Of a stretch of 37,292 nt of DNA, positions 7,290 through 17,837 are shown in pieces. Source of the stretch: JACDAF01 sp036276035 (GTDB taxonomy: Bacteria; Chloroflexota; Limnocylindria; P2-11E). The position numbers were made by a program, and so were the translations under genes. Positions within the stretch are counted from its first letter, which is position 1. Every line of letters begins with the position of its first letter. Location: positions 1 to 37,292 of the forward strand of contig DASUCM010000072.1 in NCBI GenBank assembly GCA_036276035.1, read 5' to 3'. Under the pieces are notes generated by a model. It saw only the letters and a list, made by a program, of their open reading frames with translations, ran no database searches and was not told the DNA's origin.

Positions 7290-8735
7290 GTGACGATGCG
7301 CTGGCTCATGCGCGGCCTGCTCCTCGTCGTGCTGTCGTTCGCGAACCTGAACGAGATCTGGTCGCCCGACGTCGTGCCGAACGCGCTCCTGTCGTGGACG
7401 CTCGTGCACGAGCGGGACGTCGACTACGACGAGTACACGAAGGTCCCCGGCCGCATGGAGGTCAACCAGATGGTCGGGATGTTGATCGATCCATACCCGG
7501 GTCCGGACCTCGACCGCGAGGCGTACTTCTTCCGCGCCTGCGGTGTCTCGACCGCGACGGAGCCGCCGAAGGCCGTGCGCTCGATCGGAGGACCACCTGC
7601 ACCGGGGCCGAACGACCGCGTCTGCTCGATCTTCCCGCCCGGCATCGGGCTCCTCGCGCTGCCCATCCTGCTGCCATTCGCGCTGTCGGAGCGCCTGCCC
7701 GAGCTCACGACGGTGATCCTCTCCGCTCACCTCGCGGCCGCGCTCATCGAGGCGCTCGCGACGCTGCTGCTCTGGTCGGTCCTCGCGCGCTTCGTCTCCG
7801 CGCGCTGGGCGCTGGGGCTCATCCTCCTGTACTTCCTCGGCACGAGCGTGCGGACCGTCGCGTCGCAGGCGCTCTGGCAGCACGCGGGCGTGCACCTCGC
7901 CGTCGCCGCGGCGCTCTGGCTCGTGCTGCGCGAGGCCCCCGTGTCGCGCGCGCGCGAGCTCGCGGCGGGCGTGCTGCTCGGGCTCGGCACGGTCGTGCGC
8001 CAGACGACGGTCATCGCCGCGCTCGGCATCGGCGGCCTCGATCTCCGTCGCGCGGCGCTGGCCCTCGCCGGCGCGACCGTCGGCGCGCTGCCGCTCCTCG
8101 CCTGGAACGCGATCGCGTTCGGGAACGCGTTCGAGCAGGGCTACGGCCCGAAGCCCTTCGACGCGAACGTCGCGCAGGGCCTCTACGGCCTGCTCCTCTC
8201 GCCGAGCCGTGGCCTGTTCGTGTACGCGCCCTATCTCCTCTTCGCGATCGCGGCGCTCGTCCTCGCCTGGCGCCGGCCGGGCCCCGTCGCGTCGCGGCTG
8301 CGGGGCCTCTCGCTCGCCTGGGTCGCGACGCTCCTGCTCTACGCGATGTACGCCGAGTGGTGGGGCGGCCGCGTGTTCGGCGCGCGCTTCCTCGACGACC
8401 TGGCGCCGGTGCTCTTCGCCGCGCTCGCGTGGGGGATCGGGCAGGGGCTCCTCGCCGCGCGCCCGTGGCGCGTCGCCTTCTGGGTCGCGGGCGCGTGGTC
8501 GCTGCTCCTGTTCAACGTCGCCGCGCTCGTCTACAGCAACGAGCGGTGGGACATGCGGCCCGAGAACGTGAACTTCGCGCCGGAGCGCCTCTTCGACTGG
8601 GGCGATCCGCAGTGGCTCGCGGTCCTCGGCGACCTTCCCGCGGGCGGCGTGCGCGCGCTCGTCGCAGCCGTCCTCTCCGCGGTCGTCGTCGCGCTCCTGA
8701 TCCGCCAGGAGCGGGTGGTAGCGTCGCGGGCGTGA
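7290..8735 (+). CDS. Polytopic membrane protein, probable GT-C-type glycosyltransferase
   Basis: A 481-residue multi-spanning protein with roughly ten hydrophobic helices. The first periplasmic loop is large (VHERDVDYDEYTKV onward to about residue 115). Later segments LLSPSRGLFVYAPYLLF and WWGGRVFGARFLDDLAPVLF resemble a motif pair common in polyprenol-phosphate-sugar dependent GT-C enzymes (ArnT/PMT-like and relatives). Such enzymes add sugars to lipids, glycans or proteins on the outer side of the membrane. GTG at 7290 is 12 bp after the comF stop; ATG at 7296 is an alternative. The stop is in a GTGA overlap with the next gene, so the two are co-translated. The substrate cannot be told from sequence. 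Confidence 0.65.
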   Translation: MTMRWLMRGLLLVVLSFANLNEIWSPDVVPNALLSWTLVHERDVDYDEYTKVPGRMEVNQMVGMLIDPYPGPDLDREAYFFRACGVSTATEPPKAVRSIGGPPAPGPNDRVCSIFPPGIGLLALPILLPFALSERLPELTTVILSAHLAAALIEALATLLLWSVLARFVSARWALGLILLYFLGTSVRTVASQALWQHAGVHLAVAAALWLVLREAPVSRARELAAGVLLGLGTVVRQTTVIAALGIGGLDLRRAALALAGATVGALPLLAWNAIAFGNAFEQGYGPKPFDANVAQGLYGLLLSPSRGLFVYAPYLLFAIAALVLAWRRPGPVASRLRGLSLAWVATLLLYAMYAEWWGGRVFGARFLDDLAPVLFAALAWGIGQGLLAARPWRVAFWVAGAWSLLLFNVAALVYSNERWDMRPENVNFAPERLFDWGDPQWLAVLGDLPAGGVRALVAAVLSAVVVALLIRQERVVASRA

Positions 8736-9838
8736 CGAAGCCGGACGCGACAACGATCGCGCGCGTCGTGCGTGCGGCGCTCGGCGATCCGGACGCGACC
8801 GCCGGCCCGTGGGAGAGCACGCCCGTCCAGTGGCAGTCGATCGCGCCGACCACGGCCGCTCTCATGCGCTACAGCGGCACGACCCCGGATGGACGCGTGT
8901 GGTCTGCGATCAACAAGGTGATCCGCCAAGCCGACGCGCGCTGGAACTCGGACTGGCGCCGCGAGGCCGACGTCTACGCGTCCGGGGTCCTCGAGCGGCT
9001 GCCTCCGGGGATCCGCGCGCCTCGCGTGTACGCGATCGACGAAAGCGCGGCCGAGATCTCGCTCTGGCTCGAGGAGATCGTGGAATCCGTACCGGTGTGG
9101 CCGCTGTCCCGCTATGCCGTCGCCGCACGCGACCTCGGGCGCTTCAACGGCGCGTACCTCGCCGGCCGTCCGGTGCCGGAGCAGCCGCCGCTCGGAGCCG
9201 ACTGGCTCGCGGGATGGGTCGCGATGACCGGCCAGCGCGCTCCGGAATTCCTCGACGATCCCTCGGTGACCGACCACGAGCTCGTCCGCCGGGCCGTCCC
9301 GCGCGAGTGGCTCGACCGCCTGCGAGCGCTGCACGCCGAGCGCCTGCGCCTGCTCGCCGCGCTCGATCGCCTCCCGCGAACGGTCTCGCATCTCGACGCG
9401 TGGCGGGCGAACCTCCTCGCACGCGACAGTGACGGCGCGACGGAGACCGTCGCGATCGACTGGTCGCTCCTTGGCCTCGCGCCCGCCGGCCAGGAGATCG
9501 CCGTCTTCACGACCGGCGCGCGGGTGTGGCTGAGCCTCGACGCCGCCGATGCGCAGGCGCTCGGCGAGCTCTCGTTCTCGTCGTACGTCGATGGCCTGCG
9601 CGATGCCGGCTGGAAGGGCTCGGAGGCGGACGTGCGCTTTGCCTACGCGGCGAGCGCAGCGCTCTGGGCAGGCATCCCGGCGCCGCTCTGGCTCCGCTGG
9701 TTCACGCTCCCGGCGCGCCGCGAGTGGCTCGAGCGGAAGTTCGGGATGTCGCTCGAGGATGCGGCCGAGCCCTTCGGCGAATTCGTCGGCTTCGCCCTCG
9801 ATCTCGGCGATGAGGCCCTCGCCGCGCTACCGGCATGA
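8732..9838 (+). CDS. Aminoglycoside-phosphotransferase-fold kinase-like protein
   Basis: A 368-residue protein with the kinase-like APH signature: the Brenner motif HLDAWRANLL (H-x-D-x4-N, about residues 219-226) and the metal-binding Asp in VAIDWSLLG. An N-terminal ATP-lobe-like region has an Arg/Trp-rich segment (ARWNSDWRREADVY) with the expected conserved Glu. Family members phosphorylate sugars, choline, amino sugars or antibiotics. In this coupled series (GT-C-like gene before, nucleotidyltransferase-like and PHP genes after) a metabolic role in sugar-phosphate chemistry is more likely than resistance. Start GTG 8732 overlaps the previous stop (GTGA); the stop overlaps the next ATG (ATGA). 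Confidence 0.75.
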   Translation: MTKPDATTIARVVRAALGDPDATAGPWESTPVQWQSIAPTTAALMRYSGTTPDGRVWSAINKVIRQADARWNSDWRREADVYASGVLERLPPGIRAPRVYAIDESAAEISLWLEEIVESVPVWPLSRYAVAARDLGRFNGAYLAGRPVPEQPPLGADWLAGWVAMTGQRAPEFLDDPSVTDHELVRRAVPREWLDRLRALHAERLRLLAALDRLPRTVSHLDAWRANLLARDSDGATETVAIDWSLLGLAPAGQEIAVFTTGARVWLSLDAADAQALGELSFSSYVDGLRDAGWKGSEADVRFAYAASAALWAGIPAPLWLRWFTLPARREWLERKFGMSLEDAAEPFGEFVGFALDLGDEALAALPA

Positions 9839-10941
9839 CCGCGTTCGTCCTCTTCTTCGGGCGCGCCGGCACGAGCGAGCTCGAGATGCGGCTCGATGCC
9901 GTCCGCATCGCGATCGCCGCGTCGGTCCTGCGACGCGCGGGAGAGGCCGGCTTCGCGCCGCTCATCGCCGTCGCCCGCGACGCCGAAGCGGTGCGCGCCT
10001 TCCGCAGCGCTGGCGCCGAGGCGATCCCGGAGCGCACCGAGCCGTTCCACCTGGGCAACGAGCTCGCGGCGATCGCGCGCGAGCGCGGCCTCGAGCGGAT
10101 CTGCTGCATCGGCGCCGGCGCGGGGGCCCTGCTCGGTGCGACGGATCTGCGCGCGATGCGCGAGGAGCTCGAGACGGCCGAGGCGCTCGTGCTGTCGAAC
10201 AACTACTACTCGGCGGACCTCGTCGCCTTCACCCCCGCGAGCGCGCTCGACGCGATCGCGCTCCCGGCGACCGACAACCCGCTCCCGCGCCTCCTCCACC
10301 AGGAGGCGGGGCTGCGGTCGAAGCAGCTCACGCGGTCGGCGGCGACGCTGCTCGACGTCGACACGCCCGCCGACGCGACGGTCCTCGTGCGCCACCCCGG
10401 CTGCCCGCCCGAGCTGCGCGGCCTGCTCACCTGGGAGCGCGAGCTCGGCGGCCGGATCGACGCGCTCATGCAGCTCATCACCACCGCGGACCGCGAGCTG
10501 CTCGTGGCCGGCCGGGTCGGCGCGCCCGTCTGGACGTACCTCGAGTCGCAGACCGCCTGTCGTGTGCGGATGCTCGCGGAGGAGCGCGGCATGCAGGCGG
10601 CGGGGCGCGACGCGTCCGGCGCCGCGCGCACCGCGCTCGGCTTCCTCTACGAGCGGACCGGTCCGGTCGGATTCTTCGAGCGCATGGCGGAGCTCGGCGA
10701 CGGCATGCTCTTCGACTCGCGCGTGCTCTTCGCGCACCTCGGCTGGCGGCCCTCCGCGGCGGAGCGCTTCGCCTCCGACCTCTTCGACGCCGAGAGCGCG
10801 GGACCAGAGCTCGCCGCGTTCACGCAGGCCGCTCGCGACGCGCGCATGCCGCTCCTTCTCGGCGGGCACACGCTCGTCTCCGGTGTCCTCTGGACGATGG
10901 TCGAGGCGGCGTGGTCCGGCCACCCGGAGCCCACCGACTGA
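9835..10941 (+). CDS. Conserved protein with GT-A/nucleotidyltransferase-like N-terminal half
   Basis: A 368-residue soluble protein without a signal peptide. The first ~150 residues alternate strands and helices in the manner of CofC/MobA-type or GT-A-fold enzymes (a start FVLFFGRAGTSELEMR, DAVRIAIAASVLRRAGEAGF, ICCIGAGAGALLGA, ALVLSNNYYSADLVAF), but a classical DxD is not obvious. The second half is helical and has no motif I recognise. Starts at ATG in an ATGA overlap with the kinase-like gene and ends in a CTGA overlap with the PHP gene. I infer a sugar- or nucleotide-related step shared with these neighbours; the exact function is unknown. Confidence 0.55.
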   Translation: MTAFVLFFGRAGTSELEMRLDAVRIAIAASVLRRAGEAGFAPLIAVARDAEAVRAFRSAGAEAIPERTEPFHLGNELAAIARERGLERICCIGAGAGALLGATDLRAMREELETAEALVLSNNYYSADLVAFTPASALDAIALPATDNPLPRLLHQEAGLRSKQLTRSAATLLDVDTPADATVLVRHPGCPPELRGLLTWERELGGRIDALMQLITTADRELLVAGRVGAPVWTYLESQTACRVRMLAEERGMQAAGRDASGAARTALGFLYERTGPVGFFERMAELGDGMLFDSRVLFAHLGWRPSAAERFASDLFDAESAGPELAAFTQAARDARMPLLLGGHTLVSGVLWTMVEAAWSGHPEPTD

Positions 10942-11711
10942 GCCTTCGCCTCTTCGATCATCACATCCACAGCACGCGCTCGGACGGCGAGGTGAGCCTC
11001 GCCGACCGCGCGCGCAGCGTCGCGGTGCGCCCGCACGGCATCTCGGACCACTACCCCTGGCGCGACAAGATGCGGCACGACGACGACGTGCTCCGCTACC
11101 TCGACGACGCGGCGTCGCTCGGGCTGCGCGTCGGGCTCGAGTACGACCTCGGCGTCGCGCCGCCGCTGCTCGGGAGCACGCGGCGCTCGCTGCACTACCT
11201 CATCGGCGCGGTCCACCAGCTCGAGGTCGACGGCGTGCGCATCGGCTACGACATCGCGGGGCAGTTCGTGAAGGGGAAGCTCGGCGGGAAGCCGTTCCCC
11301 GAGCACCAGCGGTTCTCCTCCGACGAGCCGCTCCGCCGGCGCATCCTCGAGCGCACGCTCGAGGTCGTGCGCGAGGGCATCGAGGAGGTCGGCATCGACG
11401 TGCTCGGCCATCCCACGTTCACGCCCCTCCAGGCGCTCGGCGATCCCGAGACCTCGTACCCGATCGACTGGCAGGAGCGCCTCATCGAGCTGTGCGTGCG
11501 CGCCGACGTCGCGATCGAGCTGAACGAGTCGTACGGGGTCCCGCATCACGCGTTCCTCCTGCGCGCGAAACGGGCCGGCGCGCGGTTCTCGGTCGGCTCG
11601 GACACGCACGGGCCGCTCCTCGAGCTCGAGCGGACCGCGAAGATGATCGAGGACGCGGCGCTCTCCCACGAGCGCTTCCTCGACGGACGGCGGGTGCGGA
11701 CCCCGCTCTAG
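10938..11711 (+). CDS. PHP-domain phosphoesterase (HisK/histidinol-phosphatase-like) with a probable CTG start
   Basis: A 257-residue PHP protein with the metal ligands in order: DHHIHSTRSDGE near the N terminus, GISDHYPW, GLEYDLG, DVLGHPTF and SVGSDTHG. PHP enzymes hydrolyse phosphoesters such as histidinol phosphate or sugar phosphates in the cytoplasm. CTG at 10938 sits in a CTGA overlap with the previous stop and follows GGAG (10926-10929) by 8 nt; it would start the protein three residues before the first conserved strand. GTG at 10911 is the alternative, with a 31-bp overlap. The family is secure, but not proof of a histidine-biosynthesis role, since no his genes are nearby. Confidence 0.82.
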   Translation: MSLRLFDHHIHSTRSDGEVSLADRARSVAVRPHGISDHYPWRDKMRHDDDVLRYLDDAASLGLRVGLEYDLGVAPPLLGSTRRSLHYLIGAVHQLEVDGVRIGYDIAGQFVKGKLGGKPFPEHQRFSSDEPLRRRILERTLEVVREGIEEVGIDVLGHPTFTPLQALGDPETSYPIDWQERLIELCVRADVAIELNESYGVPHHAFLLRAKRAGARFSVGSDTHGPLLELERTAKMIEDAALSHERFLDGRRVRTPL

Positions 11712-11720
11712 CGCTCAGCC

Positions 11721-12128
11721 TCAGCAGCTCGCCCCGCCGGAGAAGGCGCGCATGAGGACGAGGAAGCCGAGCCCCGCCGCCGCGGCGAAGACCGAGATCG
11801 CCTCCGCGAACCAGCTCCGCGGCGCCGCCCGGAGCGCGAGCCCGGCCACGAGCAGCGCGACGAGCGCGCCCGTCGACGGCTGGATCTGCAGGCCGACGAC
11901 GATGCCGGCCGGCAGCTGCGCGAGGATCCGCGCACCGTCACGGCCGTCCATGCCTGCCCAGACGAGGGAGAGGCCGGCGGCCGACATGGTCGCGAGGCCG
12001 GCCCAGGTCCCGGGCTGGGTCCAGAGCGCCGTGCAGGCGCCGCTCGACAGTGCGACGAGCGCGGGGACGAGCAGCGAGAACGCGCCGGCGACGATCAGCC
12101 CGAGGGCCGGCCGCTGCCCGGCGGTCAT
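11721..12128 (-). CDS. Small polytopic membrane protein of unknown function
   Basis: 135 residues with about four hydrophobic helices (LGLIVAGAFSLLVPALVAL, WAGLATMSAAGLSLVWAG, STGALVALLVAGLAL, AISVFAAAAGLGFLVLM). No known motif seen. Starts at ATG 12128 inside an ATGA overlap with the upstream small gene, so the two form a coupled pair; ends 9 bp from the PHP stop (convergent). Confidence 0.65.
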   Translation of the reverse strand: MTAGQRPALGLIVAGAFSLLVPALVALSSGACTALWTQPGTWAGLATMSAAGLSLVWAGMDGRDGARILAQLPAGIVVGLQIQPSTGALVALLVAGLALRAAPRSWFAEAISVFAAAAGLGFLVLMRAFSGGASC

Positions 12129-12298
12129 GCCGGCGGCGGCTCCTCCACAAGCAGCTCGTACACGAGGACGGCCATCGCGAGGAGGAGCACGAGGTGGATC
12201 GCGTTCCCGCCAAGGTCGAAGGCGAGCCCGATGAACCAGACCGCCACGGACCCCCACACCGCGAGCCAGCGGAGACGATGACCGGTCCGGAGCAGCAT
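12125..12298 (-). CDS. DUF5670 (Lmo0937)-like small membrane protein
   Basis: 57 residues: a basic N terminus (MLLRTGHRLRWL) and two hydrophobic stretches, WLAVWGSVAVWFIGLAFDLGG and AIHLVLLLAMAVLVYELL. The W..GL...LGG..IHL(V)LLLA pattern is that of the tiny DUF5670/Lmo0937 membrane proteins, function unknown. ATG at 12298 gives the typical length; ATG at 12331 would add a non-conserved extension. The stop overlaps the next ATG (ATGA). Divergent from prs. Confidence 0.6.
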   Translation of the reverse strand: MLLRTGHRLRWLAVWGSVAVWFIGLAFDLGGNAIHLVLLLAMAVLVYELLVEEPPPA

Positions 12299-12369
12299 CG
12301 GTAGCAGCCTATCGCGGTCCACTACACTCATCCCGCGCACGACGCCCACTTGGCGAGGGGAGGGGAGCC

Positions 12370-13362
12370 GTGTTCCGGGGTCTTTCCGTCTACACCGGCA
12401 ACGCCCACCCGAAGTTCGCGCAGGACATCTGCCGCCATCTCGAGATCCCGCTCGGGCGTGCGGAGGTCACGAAGTTCGCGAACGACAACATCTTCGTGAA
12501 GGTCCTCGAGAACGCGCGCGAGCACGACGTCTTCGTCGTGCAGTCCCTCGTCGCCGCGCCGTCCGTGAGCGACGCGATCATGGAGCTGCTCATCATGCTC
12601 GACGCGTTCAAGCGCGCGTCGGCCGGCCGCATCACCGCGGTCATGCCGTTCTACGCCTACGGCCGCAGCGACAAGAAGGACCAGCCGCGCGTCCCGATCA
12701 CCGCGCGCCTGCTCGCGGACCTCATCGGGGTCGCGGGTGCGGACCGCTTCCTCACCATGGACCTGCACCAGATGCAGATCCAGGGCTTCTTCGGGATCCC
12801 GGGGGACGAGCTCACCGCGCAGAACCTGCTCATCGACCACTTCGCCGGGCTGCTCGAGATGCGCCAGAAGTCCACGGTGCTCGTCGTACCCGACCTCGGG
12901 TACGCGAACGCTGGACGCAAGGTCGCCGAGCGGCTCGCGCTGCCGCTCGTGTTCATGCAGAAGGCGCACCGCGACAACAGCGGCAAGAGCGAGATCACCG
13001 GGGTCATCGGTGACATCGACCACGAGCGCGCGATCATCCTCGACGACGAGATCGACACCGGCACGACCGTGCTGAACACCATCAAGGTGCTGCAGCGGCA
13101 CGGCGTGAAGGACATCTACGTGGCCTGCACGCACGCGACCCTGTCCGGCGACGCCGCGGAGCGGCTCTGCTCGAGCGGCATCACCGAGCTCGTGACCACG
13201 GACTCCGTGCCGCTGCGCCCCTCGGCGCGCGGGCTCGACAAGATCCACGTCCTCCCGGTCGCCACGCTGTTCGCGGAGGCGATCCGCCGGATCCACGAGG
13301 GCGAGTCGGTCGGCGCGCTCTTCGATCCGCCGGGGTTGCAGCTGCCGTTGCAGGTCACCTAG
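12370..13362 (+). CDS. prs: Ribose-phosphate pyrophosphokinase
   Basis: A 330-residue PRPP synthetase: transfers pyrophosphate from ATP to ribose 5-phosphate to give PRPP for nucleotide, histidine and tryptophan synthesis. Seen: RGLSVYTGNAHPKFAQDIC at the start, the ANDNIFV strand, FYAYGRSDKKDQPRVPITARLLADLI flexible-loop region (in pieces), metal-binding DLHQMQIQGFF, and the PRPP loop AIILDDEIDTGTT. Several family positions are altered (DLGYANAGRK instead of the usual DVGGxxRAR), so it is a divergent class I-like enzyme. GTG at 12370 follows a strong GGAGGGGAG. secA starts 17 bp downstream. Confidence 0.92.
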   Translation: MFRGLSVYTGNAHPKFAQDICRHLEIPLGRAEVTKFANDNIFVKVLENAREHDVFVVQSLVAAPSVSDAIMELLIMLDAFKRASAGRITAVMPFYAYGRSDKKDQPRVPITARLLADLIGVAGADRFLTMDLHQMQIQGFFGIPGDELTAQNLLIDHFAGLLEMRQKSTVLVVPDLGYANAGRKVAERLALPLVFMQKAHRDNSGKSEITGVIGDIDHERAIILDDEIDTGTTVLNTIKVLQRHGVKDIYVACTHATLSGDAAERLCSSGITELVTTDSVPLRPSARGLDKIHVLPVATLFAEAIRRIHEGESVGALFDPPGLQLPLQVT

Positions 13363-13379
13363 CAGAAGGAAAGGGTCCG

Positions 13380-15950
<2,571 letters not shown>

Positions 15951-15954
15951 CGGG

Positions 15955-16788
15955 ATGATCGAGATCCCGTTCGACCCGAACCTGCACCTCGGCCCGCTCG
16001 CGATCTCGTGGCACGGGATCTTCACGGCCGTCGGGATCTTCTTCGGCGTCGCGCTCCCCGTCCGGCTCCTTCGCGGCAGGGTCTCCGAGGACGATGCCTA
16101 CGCCATCGCGACGTGGGGCGTCGTCGGCGGGATCATCGGCGCGCGCCTGCTCCACGTCTTCGACCGCCTCGACTTCTACCTGCGCGAGCCGCTGCAGATC
16201 TTCGCGATCTGGACCGGCGGGATCGCGGTGTGGGGCGCGGTGATCGGCGGTGCGCTGTCCGGCTACTACATCGCGCTCCGCCGCAAGATCGCCATCGGGA
16301 ACACCGCCGACGCCGCGGTGTCCGGCGTCGGGCTCGGGCTCGCGATCGGGCGCATCGGGGACATCATCAACGGTGAGCACCACGCGACGGATTGCGTCAC
16401 CGGGATCTGCGTCGGCTACACGCATCCCGACACGCTCGGGCAGCCCGGCCCGGTCCACCTCGCGATCGGCTACGAGATGATCTACGTCCTCGCTACCGTT
16501 GCGCTCGCGCTCTGGCTCTACCTCCGCCGTGACGCTTCGCCGGAAGGCTCCGGCACCCGCCGCGCGCTCCCGCCGGGCTCGATCTTCTGGCTCTGGGCGC
16601 TGCTGTACGGCCTCGGGCGATTCGTCATCTCGTTCCTGCGCATCGCCGATCCGACGAGCATCCTCGGCCTCCGCCAGGACCAGCTCGTCGGTCTCGCGAC
16701 GATGCTCGTCGCCATCGTGCTGCTCGGCTACCTCTACACCCGCCGGGGCCGGCCCGGCGCTCCGGCCGCGCCGCCCTCGCCCGCGTGA
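15955..16788 (+). CDS. lgt: Prolipoprotein diacylglyceryl transferase
   Basis: A 277-residue polytopic Lgt, which attaches diacylglycerol to the lipobox cysteine of prolipoproteins. The hallmark motif is GLAIGRIGDIINGEHHA with the essential Arg, plus a second conserved Arg in YGLGRFVISFLRIADP. The position of the E. coli His103 (in its SFHGG motif) is occupied by Trp here (GGIAVWGAVIGG), as in actinobacterial Lgt proteins. ATG at 15955 is 4 bp after the secA stop. The substrates may include the two lipoproteins encoded at 29797-31927. The stop overlaps the start of a second Lgt gene (GTGA). Confidence 0.92.
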   Translation: MIEIPFDPNLHLGPLAISWHGIFTAVGIFFGVALPVRLLRGRVSEDDAYAIATWGVVGGIIGARLLHVFDRLDFYLREPLQIFAIWTGGIAVWGAVIGGALSGYYIALRRKIAIGNTADAAVSGVGLGLAIGRIGDIINGEHHATDCVTGICVGYTHPDTLGQPGPVHLAIGYEMIYVLATVALALWLYLRRDASPEGSGTRRALPPGSIFWLWALLYGLGRFVISFLRIADPTSILGLRQDQLVGLATMLVAIVLLGYLYTRRGRPGAPAAPPSPA

Positions 16789-17561
16789 TCGAGATCCCGT
16801 TCGACCCGAGCCTGGTACTCGGGCCGTTGCGGGTCTCCTGGCACTCGATCTTCTCGTACGTCGGCCTGCTCGCCGGTGCGTGGCTGTCCTTCCGCTGCGC
16901 GCGCTACCTCGTCAAGGACCAGCGCATCTACCCGTTCGCGATCGCGGTCGTCGTTGGTGGTCTCGTCGGCGCGCGGGCGATGCATCTGCTCGACAGCTGG
17001 CCCCGCTACGCGGGGAACCCCATCGAGGCGCTCGCGATCTGGAACGGCGGCATCGGCACGATGGGCGCACCGCTCGGCTCGACGATCTCCGGCTACATCG
17101 CAGCGAAGCGGCTCGGCCTGCCACTCGGCTTCATGTTCGACACGACGGTCATCGGCATCTCGCTCGGCCTCGCCATCGGCCGCATCGGCGACGTCATCAA
17201 CGGCGAGCACCACGCCGCCGCGTGCTCGGGAGTCCCGTGGTGCGTCGGCTACACGCACCCGGCGACGCTCGGCCAGGCCGGTCCCGTGCACCCCGTCGTG
17301 GCCTACGACCTCATCTGGGACCTCGTCATCCTCGGCACGACCTACACGCTCTGGCGCCGCCTCCGCGGCCGGCCGCCCGAGGGGCGGGTGTGGCTCGTCT
17401 TCCTTCTCATGTATGGCACGGGCCGCGCGCTCTCGTCGAACCTCCGCCTCGATCCGGTCGTGCTCGCAGGGCTCCAAGGCGGCCAGCTCGCCGGGATCCT
17501 CTACGCCATCGCGGGCGCGGTCGGGCTCCTCTGGCTGCCCCTCCAGCAGCGCCGCGCCTGA
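16785..17561 (+). CDS. Second prolipoprotein diacylglyceryl transferase paralogue
   Basis: A 258-residue Lgt homologue starting at GTG in a GTGA overlap with the first copy. Both begin with almost the same residues (MIEIPFDP.L.LGPL..SWH.IF) and share GLAIGRIGD(I/V)INGEHHA and CVGYTHP.TLGQ.GPVH, so they arose by tandem duplication. Here the His103-equivalent position is Met (GGIGTMGAPLGS), and the C terminus lacks the longer tail of copy one. The Arg of the signature motif and the second Arg (GRALSSNLRLDP) are kept, so activity is possible, perhaps with a different substrate set; it could also be a regulatory or degenerate copy. Confidence 0.9.
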   Translation: MIEIPFDPSLVLGPLRVSWHSIFSYVGLLAGAWLSFRCARYLVKDQRIYPFAIAVVVGGLVGARAMHLLDSWPRYAGNPIEALAIWNGGIGTMGAPLGSTISGYIAAKRLGLPLGFMFDTTVIGISLGLAIGRIGDVINGEHHAAACSGVPWCVGYTHPATLGQAGPVHPVVAYDLIWDLVILGTTYTLWRRLRGRPPEGRVWLVFLLMYGTGRALSSNLRLDPVVLAGLQGGQLAGILYAIAGAVGLLWLPLQQRRA

Positions 17562-17566
17562 CCCCC

Positions 17567-17591
17567 GACGGGCCTCGGCGCGGCGCCCGTC
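17567..17591. terminator. Short hairpin between convergent genes
   Basis: GACGGGC (17567-17573) pairs with GCCCGTC (17585-17591) across an 11-nt GC-rich loop. It lies in the 42-bp gap between the second lgt and the convergent SHOCT gene. No T-tract; weak candidate for a bidirectional terminator. Confidence 0.3.
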
Positions 17592-17603
17592 ACGCGCTCG
17601 CCG

Positions 17604-17837
17604 TCAGCGGCTGACGAGCTGAGCGCGCCTCATGCGGTATTCCTCGACGTCGATCTCGCCGCGAGCGAGGCGCTCGTCGAGGATCGTCTCAGCGCCACCG
17701 CGTCGATCGGGCTGACGACCGAGACGCATGATCGCGAAGATCGCGACCGCAGCGAGAACGAGCCAGAAGACGAGCGAGCTCGCCATCATCCAGCCCGTCA
17801 TCCCTGGATCCATGAACATCGTCCCTGGGCCCATCAC
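17604..17837 (-). CDS. SHOCT-domain small membrane protein
   Basis: 77 residues: a Met/Gly-rich N terminus (MMGPGTMFMDPGMTGWMM), one membrane helix (SSLVFWLVLAAVAIFAIM), and a C-terminal SHOCT motif (ILDERLARGEIDVEEYRMRRAQL). SHOCT is a short helical module thought to mediate oligomerisation or signalling; the precise role is unknown. GTG at 17837 overlaps the stop of the universal stress protein gene (GTGA) and has GGAGGTGA 9 nt ahead, so the two genes are coupled. Confidence 0.85.
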   Translation of the reverse strand: MMGPGTMFMDPGMTGWMMASSLVFWLVLAAVAIFAIMRLGRQPDRRGGAETILDERLARGEIDVEEYRMRRAQLVSR

